Below are positions 17,345-25,268 of a stretch of 64,000 nucleotides of DNA, piece after piece. The notes below the pieces were generated by a model. It had not been told where the DNA came from. It saw only the letters and a list, made by a program, of their open reading frames with translations, and did not search any database. Source of the stretch: CAZVEE01 sp964625525 (GTDB lineage: Bacteria > Pseudomonadota > Alphaproteobacteria > JAJFIK01); assembly GCA_964625525.1 (NCBI GenBank), contig CAZVEE010000001.1:1-64000 (forward strand), read 5' to 3'. The position numbers were made by a program, and so were the translations under genes. How positions within the stretch are numbered: the first letter of the stretch is position 1; every line of letters begins with the position of its first letter.

Positions 17345-18598
17345 ATGAAACAAGGCGTCATAGCCGGACTTGATATTGGTACGACCAAAATCGCCTGCAT
17401 CGTGGCCCGGGTGTCTCCCGGGCGCGGCGATGAACCAGCGACCATGACTGTGCTAGGCGCGGGCCATCAGGTCTCGCGCGGCATCAAGCGCGGCGTGGTG
17501 GTGGACATTCAGTCAGCGGAGGAGGCCATCCGCGCGGCCGTGGACGCGGCCGAGCGCATGGCTGGTGTCGTTGTGGAGCGGGTCTGGGTCAACTTTTCCC
17601 ATGCGGGCCTGCGCAGCCGTCATGCCTCGGTTGAGATCGATCTGCCGAGCCACGAAGTGGGCCGGGATGATGTGGCGCATGTCCTTAACGAGGCGCGCGC
17701 GCTTCTGGATGCGCCGGATGTGTGTGCATTGCATGGCGTGCCGCTGGGGTATGCCATCGACGGCAGCCGCGGTATTCGCGATCCCTTAGGCATGGTCGGC
17801 GACCGGCTGGGCGTGACCGTGCATCTGGTCACAGCACCGCAGGCGCCCGTGCGCAATTTGTCCGTGGCGGTTAAGCGGTGCCATTTGGACGTGGCCGGAT
17901 TTGTGGCCGCACCTTACGCCAGCGGCCTTGCGTCCCTTGTGGATGACGAGATGGATCTGGGTGTCACCGTCATTGATATGGGCGGGGGCACCAGTTCGCT
18001 CGCGGTCTTTTTCGACGGCCGATTGATGTTCACTGATGTGGTGGCCGTGGGCGGCCAGCATGTGACAAGCGATCTGGCGCGCGGCCTGTCGACCCCGCTG
18101 AGCGATGCTGAGCGTATGAAAACGCTGTACGGCAGCGCGCTGCCATCGCCGGCGGATGAGCGAGATCTCATTGATGTGCCACAGATCGGTGAGGACTTCG
18201 ATGGCGGATCGAATCAAGTACCGCGCTCGGCACTGACCGGCATTATCCAACCGCGTATCGAAGAGACGCTGGAGCTGATCCGGGATCGGATTAAGGAAAG
18301 CGGCTTTGAAGATGTGGCTGGGCGGCGAGTCGTGTTAACCGGTGGGGGCAGTCAGCTGACGGGGGCGCGGGAAGTTGCAGCACGGGTGCTTGGCAAACCA
18401 GTGCGAATCGGCCGTCCTGGAGGTCTCTCTCGGTTGCCGGAGACGATGACCGGTCCGGCCTTTACGGCTTGCGCGGGCGTTGTTGCCTATTCCGTCCGTG
18501 CGCCTCGTGAAGCGCTACGCCGCGATGTGGAGCCGGCCGAAAGAGGGGCGTTCGGAAGTTTTTCGCGGATCGGGCGTTGGCTGAAGGCCAATTTTTAA
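17345..18598 (+). CDS. ftsA: Cell division protein FtsA
   Basis: 417 residues, actin-like ATPase that anchors FtsZ to the membrane and recruits late divisome proteins. Phosphate-1 loop GLDIGTTKIACIVA lies near residues 7-20, the SHS2/1C insertion follows (VWVNFSHAGLRSRH), phosphate-2 is VIDMGGGTSSLAVF, and the adenosine loop is VVLTGGGSQLTGA. The C-terminal FSRIGRWLKANF forms the amphipathic membrane-targeting helix. ATG 17345 fits the family start; in-frame ATG 17333 and GTG 17321 are alternatives. The stop codon lies inside a CtrA-type box that precedes ftsZ. Confidence 0.96.
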   Translation: MKQGVIAGLDIGTTKIACIVARVSPGRGDEPATMTVLGAGHQVSRGIKRGVVVDIQSAEEAIRAAVDAAERMAGVVVERVWVNFSHAGLRSRHASVEIDLPSHEVGRDDVAHVLNEARALLDAPDVCALHGVPLGYAIDGSRGIRDPLGMVGDRLGVTVHLVTAPQAPVRNLSVAVKRCHLDVAGFVAAPYASGLASLVDDEMDLGVTVIDMGGGTSSLAVFFDGRLMFTDVVAVGGQHVTSDLARGLSTPLSDAERMKTLYGSALPSPADERDLIDVPQIGEDFDGGSNQVPRSALTGIIQPRIEETLELIRDRIKESGFEDVAGRRVVLTGGGSQLTGAREVAARVLGKPVRIGRPGGLSRLPETMTGPAFTACAGVVAYSVRAPREALRRDVEPAERGAFGSFSRIGRWLKANF

Positions 18599-18609
18599 CC
18601 CTCCGTTAA
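18595..18609. promoter_or_regulatory. CtrA-type box (TTAA-N7-TTAA) upstream of ftsZ
   Basis: TTAACCCTCCGTTAA is an exact TTAA-N7-TTAA match. It overlaps the ftsA stop and lies about 140 bases before ftsZ. Two more TTAA half sites follow at 18627-18630 (TTAACCA) and 18643-18646. In Caulobacter CtrA represses ftsZ from sites near its promoter, so the same logic is plausible here. Motif evidence only. Confidence 0.6.
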
Positions 18610-18748
18610 CGGCTCTAAAGCAGTTGTTAACCACCGTCAGGGTTAATGCGACATAAATGACGGCGTGGGATTGAACAGTGTTGATACACGAAGTCGCGGT
18701 CGGTGCGGTGGCCGAAGCGGCGGGCAAGTGTACCGAGCGGAGGCAATG

Positions 18749-20389
18749 ATGAGCATCAATCTGAAGGTGCCCGACGTGAGTGAACTGAAGCCGCGGATCA
18801 CGGTCTTCGGTGTGGGTGGTGCCGGCGGCAACGCCGTGAGCAACATGGTGCGGTCGAACCTCGAAGGGGTCGAGTTCGTCGTTGCTAACACGGACGCGCA
18901 GGCGCTGACCGGCTCGCCGGTTGAGCGCAAGATCCAGATGGGGACGTCGATCACGGAAGGTCTGGGCGCCGGCTCGCGACCCGAGGTCGGCTGTGCAGCG
19001 GCCGAGGAGTCCCTGCCGGAGATCATCGATCAACTGACCGGCTCGCACATGGTGTTCATCACCGCGGGCATGGGTGGTGGCACCGGCACCGGCGCAGCAC
19101 CGGTGATCGCACGGGCCGCGCGGGATCAGGGCATCCTGACCGTCGGTGTCGTGACGAAGCCGTTCCATTTCGAGGGCGCCCGCCGGGCTCGGGTGGCCGA
19201 AGCGGGTATTCTGGAGCTTCAGCGATATGTGGATACGCTGATCGTTATTCCGAACCAGAACCTGTTCCGCATCGCCAATGAGAAGACCACCTTCGCCGAC
19301 GCGTTTAAGCTCGCCGACGAAGTGTTGCACTCGGGCGTGCGCGGGATCACCGATCTCATGGTCATGCCGGGCCTGATCAATCTCGACTTCGCCGATGTGC
19401 GCACCGTGATGAACGAGATGGGCAAGGCGATGATGGGCACAGGCGAGGCCCAGGGCGAACAGCGGGCGATTGAGGCGGCGGAAGCGGCTATCAACAATCC
19501 GCTTCTTGACGAAGTGCCCATGAAAGGCGCGCGCGGTGTGCTGATCAACATCACCGGCGGCATGGACATGACCCTGTTCGAAGTCGATGAAGCGGCCAAC
19601 CGCATTCGCGGCGAAGTCGATCCGGACGCGAACATCATTGTGGGCTCCACCTTCAATGAGGGGATGGAAGGCACCATCCGGGTCTCTATCGTGGCGACCG
19701 GCATCGCCGATGCCGAAACCATGGAGCAGGCCCCGTCCCAGGCGCCCGCCACCGAAGCTGTCGCTACGCCGGCGCCGGGGGCGCAGCAGGCTCCGGGCCT
19801 TGTCCGTCCGGCAGCCCGTCAGCCCTACCGCCAGACCACTGGCGCACCGGCCAAGGACGAGGGCTGGCGCCCCAAGGCCCCGGTCATGTCGCCGGCGGCG
19901 ACGGGGGCCGACGCAGAAGCGGCCAAGGCGCCTGATCTGTCCGTGGTTGGCGGCAATGAGGACCTGCAGTCGGAAGTGAACAGGGCTCTGGAACAGGGTG
20001 CGGAAGTAGACGACGCCGTGGCTGAGCAGATTTTGTCGGCGGCCGAGCAAGCGATCGAGCAGGGCGAGGTGAAGCGGGCCGCTGCCGGTGGTGCCCAGAC
20101 GGAAGCGCGCGCCGCGCAACCGGCCGAGCCGGAGCGTAAGCGCGGTGGCCTTCTCAACCGTATGGCGAGCGTATCGCTTGGTCGGCTCATGGAGGGCTCG
20201 GGCCGCTCCAGCCAACCGCCGCGCCGCGATACCTCCGCACCGGTGACGGGCGAGGCTGGTGGCCCGGCCAAAGCCAAGGACAAGGCCGATCAGGCCCTGC
20301 GCGCCACCACCGATGACCAGCTGTTCCCGTCCTGTGAGGACAAAGATCAGCTCGAAATTCCGGCCTTCTTGCGCCGTCAGGCGAACTGA
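18749..20389 (+). CDS. ftsZ: Cell division protein FtsZ
   Basis: 546-residue tubulin-like GTPase that forms the Z ring. The GTP-binding domain shows FGVGGAGGNAVSNMV near residue 19, the tubulin signature GMGGGTGTGAAPV near 108-120, and the synergy-loop NLDFADVRTVM. After residue about 318 a long variable Pro/Ala/Gln-rich linker runs to the conserved C-terminal peptide LEIPAFLRRQ that binds FtsA. A linker of this length is typical of alphaproteobacteria. Two adjacent ATGs exist (18746, 18749); GGAGG at 18739-18743 gives better spacing to the second. A strong terminator follows, separating ftsZ from lpxC. Confidence 0.97.
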   Translation: MSINLKVPDVSELKPRITVFGVGGAGGNAVSNMVRSNLEGVEFVVANTDAQALTGSPVERKIQMGTSITEGLGAGSRPEVGCAAAEESLPEIIDQLTGSHMVFITAGMGGGTGTGAAPVIARAARDQGILTVGVVTKPFHFEGARRARVAEAGILELQRYVDTLIVIPNQNLFRIANEKTTFADAFKLADEVLHSGVRGITDLMVMPGLINLDFADVRTVMNEMGKAMMGTGEAQGEQRAIEAAEAAINNPLLDEVPMKGARGVLINITGGMDMTLFEVDEAANRIRGEVDPDANIIVGSTFNEGMEGTIRVSIVATGIADAETMEQAPSQAPATEAVATPAPGAQQAPGLVRPAARQPYRQTTGAPAKDEGWRPKAPVMSPAATGADAEAAKAPDLSVVGGNEDLQSEVNRALEQGAEVDDAVAEQILSAAEQAIEQGEVKRAAAGGAQTEARAAQPAEPERKRGGLLNRMASVSLGRLMEGSGRSSQPPRRDTSAPVTGEAGGPAKAKDKADQALRATTDDQLFPSCEDKDQLEIPAFLRRQAN

Positions 20390-20413
20390 GTACGGCCTTT
20401 ACCGTAAATACAA

Positions 20414-20450
20414 AAAGCCGGCGGAACACCCTTCCGCCGGCTTTGTTTTT
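20414..20450 (+). terminator. Rho-independent terminator after ftsZ
   Basis: A perfect 13-bp stem (AAAGCCGGCGGAA, 20414-20426, with its complement 20432-20444) closes a 5-nt loop and is followed by GTTTTT. It marks the end of the main dcw transcript 25 bases past the ftsZ stop. It is preceded by an A tract, so it may work in both directions. Confidence 0.9.
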
Positions 20451-20509
20451 GCGTCAGGGTCCGCGCGTGCTGGGTGGAGGCGATGGGCGGCGGCAGGGGC
20501 GGATGGCTT

Positions 20510-20539
20510 TTCTTCCGTGACCAAAGATGCCAGCATAAT
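20510..20539 (+). promoter_or_regulatory. Candidate lpxC promoter
   Basis: Between the ftsZ terminator and lpxC lies a 280-bp region. TTCTTC (20510-20515) and CATAAT (20534-20539) are 18 nt apart and form the best sigma-70-like pair seen there. The terminator upstream means lpxC needs its own promoter. The -35 match is modest. I see no other feature in this gap. Confidence 0.3.
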
Positions 20540-20733
20540 GAAACCGCATTTTCGCCCAGGCAGCGCGCGTTTTGTCCGCAAGATCACCGCACTGGCCCAA
20601 AGCCCTGAAGCGATGGCCAAAGCCGAGAAGCGACGGGATAGGACACAATCGAACGGGCGGATCCAGAAGGCGGGGCAGTCGGGGGGATCACGTCCATGGC
20701 GAAATCTGAGCTTTTGGGGAGCAGCGCAGCACC

Positions 20734-21684
20734 GTGACCGCCCTTTTTGGATTGAAGACCCCGTACCAGACCAGTCTGAACCACGCGATCCGCTGTTCCG
20801 GCATCGGCCTGCATACCGGTGAACCGGTGACCATGCGCCTGAAGCCGGCGCCTGTGGGCACCGGCATTTTGTTCGTGCGCGCTGATGTGACGGGCCAGGA
20901 CCCCAAAGTGCCAGCCCGGTTCGACGCGGTGAGCGAAACCCAGCTGGGCACGACCATCAGCAATGCCGACGGCGTGTCGGTCGCGACCATCGAACATTTG
21001 ATGGCGGCCCTGGTGGGCTGCGGTGTGGACAATGTGCTGGTGGAACTCGACGGTCCGGAAGTGCCGATCATGGACGGCAGTGCCGCGCCTTTTGTGTTTC
21101 TGATCGAATGCGCGGGTGTGTCCGTCAGCGATACGCCGCGCCAGGTGATCCGCGTGTTAGAGCCGGTGGTCCTGGAAGAGGGCGCGAAATACGCGTCCCT
21201 GGAGCCTGCCGACACCTTCTCTGTGGATTTCGAGATTGATTTCGAAACCCCCGTGATTGGCCATCAGCGGTATGGCTTTGAATTGTCCAGCGCCGCGTTC
21301 AAGACGGAATTGTGCCGCGCGCGGACATTCGGGTTTTTGAAGGATGTGGAACTGCTTCAATCCATGGGGCTGGCGCGGGGTGGGTCGCTGGAAAATGCCA
21401 TCGTCATTTCCGAGGACCGTATTCTCAATGAGACGGGCCTGCGCTATCCGGACGAGTTTGTGCGTCATAAGACGCTCGATGCCATCGGCGATCTCGCCTT
21501 AAGTGTGGTGCCTATAAAAGGGCACGTGACCGCGCGCCGGTCCGGCCATGATCTGAACAACCGGTTGTTGCGGGCCCTGTTTGCCCGGCCCGAGGCCTGG
21601 CGCCTGGAAACGATGACGGCGGAAGACATGGCCGATGCAGAGGGTCTCACGGAAGAGACGCTGCTGCCCGCTGCGGGGCGGTAA
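20734..21684 (+). CDS. lpxC: UDP-3-O-acyl-N-acetylglucosamine deacetylase LpxC
   Basis: 316 residues, GTG start. LpxC is the zinc-dependent committed step of lipid A synthesis. It has the N-terminal GIGLHTGEPVTM, the zinc-ligand loop TIEHLMAALVGCGVDN (about residues 87-102), IMDGSAAPFVF, FLKDVE, the second zinc site RHKTLDAIGDLAL (His and Asp), and the catalytic-His region GHVTARRSGHDLNN. It closes the dcw neighbourhood as in most alphaproteobacteria. It converges with the XRE gene 17 bases downstream. Confidence 0.97.
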   Translation: MTALFGLKTPYQTSLNHAIRCSGIGLHTGEPVTMRLKPAPVGTGILFVRADVTGQDPKVPARFDAVSETQLGTTISNADGVSVATIEHLMAALVGCGVDNVLVELDGPEVPIMDGSAAPFVFLIECAGVSVSDTPRQVIRVLEPVVLEEGAKYASLEPADTFSVDFEIDFETPVIGHQRYGFELSSAAFKTELCRARTFGFLKDVELLQSMGLARGGSLENAIVISEDRILNETGLRYPDEFVRHKTLDAIGDLALSVVPIKGHVTARRSGHDLNNRLLRALFARPEAWRLETMTAEDMADAEGLTEETLLPAAGR

Positions 21685-21701
21685 AGACCGGCGGTCAGGC
21701 G

Positions 21702-22133
21702 TCAGCTCTCGCCGTCGTCTGGCAGCGGCGCATCGGCCAGCGTGAGCGGGCTGCGTGGTCGGCCTGCACGGTCGGTCAAGCTCTTCACCAGGCTTGAGAC
21801 CGCGTTGCGCACTTGCGGATCAGTGATCTCGGAGAAATTGCGCACCAATTCGATGGTGGAGCGGTTGCGCCCCCCATGAGGCATGGGGGTGCTTTGTGAG
21901 GTCGGCTCCAGATCCTCGAAAAAGTAGCTAATGTCGGAATCCAGATGCTTGGCGATCTCGTAGAGGCGCCCGGCACTCACCCGGTTGGATCCGGTCTCGT
22001 ATTTTTGGACTTGCTGATAGGAGATATCGAGAGCATTCGCCAGCTGCTCCTGAGTCAAACCCAGCAGCGTCCGGCGCTGGCGGATCCGCTCCCCCACATA
22101 TTCATCCACGCGCTTTGCCAGTCTCGGTGTCAT
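21702..22133 (-). CDS. XRE-family helix-turn-helix regulator
   Basis: 143 residues. An N-terminal Cro/CI-type HTH spans about residues 12-68 (RIRQRRTLLGLTQEQLANAL, then YQQVQKYETGSNRVSAGRLYEIA). The C-terminal part (LVRNFSEITDPQVRNAVSSLVKSL) resembles a short helical motif common in alphaproteobacterial stand-alone regulators. It is followed by a disordered basic/acidic tail. No toxin or metabolic partner adjoins it, so its target is unknown. A long non-coding region upstream may hold its own operator. Confidence 0.85.
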   Translation of the reverse strand: MTPRLAKRVDEYVGERIRQRRTLLGLTQEQLANALDISYQQVQKYETGSNRVSAGRLYEIAKHLDSDISYFFEDLEPTSQSTPMPHGGRNRSTIELVRNFSEITDPQVRNAVSSLVKSLTDRAGRPRSPLTLADAPLPDDGES

Positions 22134-22569
22134 CTGTCCCTGCGGATCCTTTTCCTTGGCGTCCCCTGTGTCGGCGTATCGATACGGCGGATCCGATCAT
22201 CCCGGTTGAGACGGGAGGGCGGAACGCACCGGACACGGTGGGAGGCGGTCTCTTCAGGCTGCGTATGACCCCGGCACAACGGACGTCAAACGGCAGGCTG
22301 CATGCCCAAATACGAGCATAAGGCCGCATTACAATTCGAAACACTTGGAAATGGCAAGGTCTTTCCTCGCCGTAAAGCTGTATACGCGTGTACAATCAAA
22401 GACATAGATCGAGGTGCGGGCCACGCGGTGATCAGCGCATTGTGCATTCGCCCACCATTGCCATGGCCGTTTGCCACGGCTTAGGCTAAAACGATCTGTG
22501 CGGTGGGTTTGGCTGCGATAGTGGAGACAGATCCCTCTCTTTCGGGATCGCAAGGAGGCTCGTCTCGGG
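22134..22569. other. 436-bp intergenic region between the XRE gene and bamD
   Basis: This divergent spacer has lower GC in its middle part (about 22320-22400) than its flanks. It holds one clear palindrome (22379-22394). A 60-codon frame (22302-22484) has no recognisable features. No tRNA or terminator is seen. It presumably carries promoters for both neighbours. Confidence 0.6.
22379..22394. promoter_or_regulatory. 16-bp near-perfect palindrome, possible operator
   Basis: TGTATACGCGTGTACA is self-complementary at seven of eight base-pair positions (one T/G mismatch). It sits in the AT-richer centre of the divergent XRE-bamD spacer, where an autoregulatory XRE dimer could bind. The link to that regulator is inference from position only. 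Confidence 0.35.
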
Positions 22570-23415
22570 ATGACGCTAGGGTCTTGGGTTTTGTCCGGCG
22601 CGCGCGCCGTGGCTCTTGGGGTGACAGTGGTGGCGGGCCTGGCTGTGGCAGGTTGCTCGGGAACGGGCAAGCCGAAAGAGCTGCAATATGTAGAGACGCC
22701 AGTCGAGACGCTCTACAACCAAGCCGTCGACGAGATGAACAAGCGCCGTTACGCCCAGGCCGCGTTGCGCTTCGATGAGGTGGAGCGCCAGCACCCTTAT
22801 TCCATCTGGGCGCGGCGAGCCATGCTCATGTCCGCCTATAGTTATTACGAGAGCAACCGGTATGACGAGGCCATCCTGGCGGCCAACCGGTTCATCTCGC
22901 TGCATCCGGGTAACCGGGACGTGGCTTACGCCTATTACATCATCGCGGTCTCCTTCTATGAGCAGATCTCCGATGTGGGCCGCGACCAGAAAATGACCGA
23001 GGACGCGCTGAAAGCGCTCGAAGATGTGGTCCGCCGCTTCCCCAATTCCGAATATGCCCGCGATGCGCGCTTGAAGATCGACCTGACCCGCGACCACCTG
23101 GCGGGTAAGGAGATGAGCGTGGGCCGTTGGTATCTGCGTCGGGACCAGCATGTGGCGGCCATCAACCGGTTCCAGAACGTCATCGCCAATTACCAGACCA
23201 CGTCTCACGTGCCTGAGGCGCTGCACCGCCTGACGGAATCCTATCTGGCATTGGGTGTGCTGCCGGAAGCACAGGCCTCGGCCGCCGTGCTCGGGCACAA
23301 TTTCCCGGGCAGCAAATGGTACCAGGACAGCTATGACATGCTGACCAAGCGCAATCTGGTGCCCAAGGAAGACGAAGCGTCGTGGGCGACCCGGGCCTGG
23401 AACACCATTTTCTAA
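22570..23415 (+). CDS. bamD: Outer membrane assembly lipoprotein BamD
   Basis: 281 residues. A signal peptide with lipobox LAVAGC (about residues 25-30; Cys30 acylated) precedes TPR repeats: ETLYNQAVDEMNKRRYAQAA, then RFDEVERQHPYSIWARRA, SYYESNRYDEAILAANRF and later helices. This is the BamD/ComL/YfiO pattern. It is an essential partner of BamA in folding outer-membrane proteins. The lpxC-bamD-recN-ligA order is common in alphaproteobacteria. The only interruption here is the XRE gene. Confidence 0.95.
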   Translation: MTLGSWVLSGARAVALGVTVVAGLAVAGCSGTGKPKELQYVETPVETLYNQAVDEMNKRRYAQAALRFDEVERQHPYSIWARRAMLMSAYSYYESNRYDEAILAANRFISLHPGNRDVAYAYYIIAVSFYEQISDVGRDQKMTEDALKALEDVVRRFPNSEYARDARLKIDLTRDHLAGKEMSVGRWYLRRDQHVAAINRFQNVIANYQTTSHVPEALHRLTESYLALGVLPEAQASAAVLGHNFPGSKWYQDSYDMLTKRNLVPKEDEASWATRAWNTIF

Positions 23416-23417
23416 GG

Positions 23418-23462
23418 GTGCTCCTCTTAGCTCCCGCGCCGCATTGGCGCGGGGCGGAGCAC
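23418..23462 (+). terminator. Strong stem-loop between bamD and recN
   Basis: Nested inverted repeats: GTGCTCC (23418-23424) pairs with GGAGCAC (23456-23462), and CCCGCGCC (23433-23440) pairs with GGCGCGGG (23446-23453). No T run follows, so this is either a Rho-assisted terminator or a processing/stability hairpin at the bamD 3' end. Confidence 0.5.
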
Positions 23463-23537
23463 GGCCTATCCTGATGCCAGACCGAATCGCGCAGCGGCCG
23501 GACACATGGTCTCTGTGTGGGCTTGGGAAGGCACATC

Positions 23538-25268
23538 ATGCTCTCCGCTCTCTCCATTCGCGACATTGTGCTGATCGACCGGGTGGATCTCACCTTCGCG
23601 CCCGGCCTGTGCGTGCTCACGGGCGAGACCGGGGCGGGTAAGTCCATTCTGCTTGATGCTTTGGGGCTGGCCACCGGCGCGCGGGCGGACAAACGGCTGG
23701 TGCGCCATGGGGCAGGCGAAGGCTCGGTGACAGCGGTGTTTTCCGTGGCCTCCGACCATCCGGTGCTGGCGCAGATCCGGGAGGCGGGCCTGAGTGCAGC
23801 CGGAGATGAGCCGGGCACTATTTTGCTGCGCCGGGTGGTCTCCACCGAAGGGCCGAGCCGCGCCTTCATCAATGATCAGCCCGTGGGCGTGGGCCTGCTG
23901 GCCGCCGTGGGGGCGGGACTGCTGGAGCTACACGGCCAGCATGACGACCGGGGCCTGCTCGACCCCTCAGCCCACCGCGCGTTTCTCGATCTTTATGCGG
24001 GGCTTGGCGGCGAGGCGCGGGCATTGGGCCAGCATTTTGCCCGCTGGCAAGAGGCCGAAAGTGCCTTCACCACCCGCGAGGCGCAGATCGCCAAAGCGCG
24101 GACCGAAGCTGATTATCTCCAGCATATGATGCGCGAGCTGGACACACTTGATCCGCAAGCAGATGAAGAAGAAGCCCTTGCGGCAGAGCGCACCTTGCTC
24201 ATGCATGGCGAGAAGATCGCTGGCGATCTGGACGACGCGGCCAAGGCGCTGTCAGGTTCGAGTGGCGGTATCGATAGCGCGCTCGCCGCGGCGCTGCGTA
24301 AGCTGGAGCGGGTGCGCGAGCAGGCGGCCGGGCGCCTGGAAGACGCCATCACGGCCATTGACCGGGCGCTAACGGAAGTGGCCGAGGCGCGAGGCCGGGT
24401 AGACGAGGCGCGCACCAGTTTCGATTACGACCCGGATCGTCTGAGTGCGGCGGAAGAGCGTCTGTTCACCTTACGGGCAGCAGCGCGCAAGCATGGCGTG
24501 CGGGTGGATCAGCTCCCGGCCATGCGTGCGCGCTTCCATGACGAGTGGCGGGCGCTGGAGACCAGCGAACAGGATCTTGCGGCCTTGAAGAAACAGGCCG
24601 GACAAGCGCGTGAAGCCTTTTTGGTGGCGGCCCGAGCGTTGTCGGACAAGCGCGCCGCCGCCGCGACCCGGCTCGATGAGGCGGTCGCTGAAGAACTGGC
24701 GCCGTTGAAGCTGGAGAAAGCGCATCTGCGCACGGGCGTGACGGCCTTGGCACCGGAAAAGGCCGGGGCCGGCGGCCTTGATCAGGTGCGTTTTGAAGTG
24801 GCGACCAATCCGGGGGCGCCTTATGGCCCGCTGACCCAGATCGCGTCGGGCGGTGAGCTTTCCCGCTTTATCCTGGCACTGAAAGTCGTGTTGGCGGCGC
24901 AGGGACCCGACCGCACCTTGATCTTTGATGAGATCGATCGCGGTGTCGGCGGCGCGGTAGCGGATGCGGTGGGCGAACGGCTGTCGCGCCTGGCCGATGC
25001 GCCCGGCGGCCAGGTGCTGGTCGTGACACACTCGCCGCAGGTGGCGGCGCGGGGGCGCCATCACTTGCGCATCGCGAAAGGGCATGATGGAGATCACATG
25101 GTCACGCGCGTTGGTGTTCTGGATCCGGACGAGCGGCGTGAGGAAATCGCGCGCATGCTGGCCGGTGCGTCCGTAACGGACGAAGCCCGGGCGGCCGCTG
25201 GCAAGTTGCTGGGCAGTGGGACCAAACCGGCGCCCAAAGCGCCAAAGAAGCGGGCGCGGCGCTCATGA
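23538..25268 (+). CDS. recN: DNA repair protein RecN
   Basis: 576 residues, SMC-like ATPase acting in double-strand-break repair. It begins LSALSIRDIVLIDRVDL, with Walker A TGETGAGKSILLDAL near residues 28-42. A coiled-coil middle (about 160-370) separates it from the C-terminal half holding the ABC signature IASGGELSRFILAL and Walker B LIFDEIDRGVGG. ATG 23538 fits the family; an in-frame upstream start at 23517 adds seven residues. It ends in an ATGA overlap with ligA. No LexA box was identified by eye. Confidence 0.96.
   Translation: MLSALSIRDIVLIDRVDLTFAPGLCVLTGETGAGKSILLDALGLATGARADKRLVRHGAGEGSVTAVFSVASDHPVLAQIREAGLSAAGDEPGTILLRRVVSTEGPSRAFINDQPVGVGLLAAVGAGLLELHGQHDDRGLLDPSAHRAFLDLYAGLGGEARALGQHFARWQEAESAFTTREAQIAKARTEADYLQHMMRELDTLDPQADEEEALAAERTLLMHGEKIAGDLDDAAKALSGSSGGIDSALAAALRKLERVREQAAGRLEDAITAIDRALTEVAEARGRVDEARTSFDYDPDRLSAAEERLFTLRAAARKHGVRVDQLPAMRARFHDEWRALETSEQDLAALKKQAGQAREAFLVAARALSDKRAAAATRLDEAVAEELAPLKLEKAHLRTGVTALAPEKAGAGGLDQVRFEVATNPGAPYGPLTQIASGGELSRFILALKVVLAAQGPDRTLIFDEIDRGVGGAVADAVGERLSRLADAPGGQVLVVTHSPQVAARGRHHLRIAKGHDGDHMVTRVGVLDPDERREEIARMLAGASVTDEARAAAGKLLGSGTKPAPKAPKKRARRS

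Noticed and set aside
18515..20215. 566-codon open frame on the minus strand opposite ftsZ
   Set aside because: It is a mirror of ftsZ codon structure in GC-rich DNA. The peptide is rich in His/Arg/Gly with no domain, and ftsZ on the other strand is unambiguous.
22302..22484. 60-codon plus frame between the XRE gene and bamD
   Set aside because: No Shine-Dalgarno, no family resemblance, and contains the palindrome; treated as non-coding.
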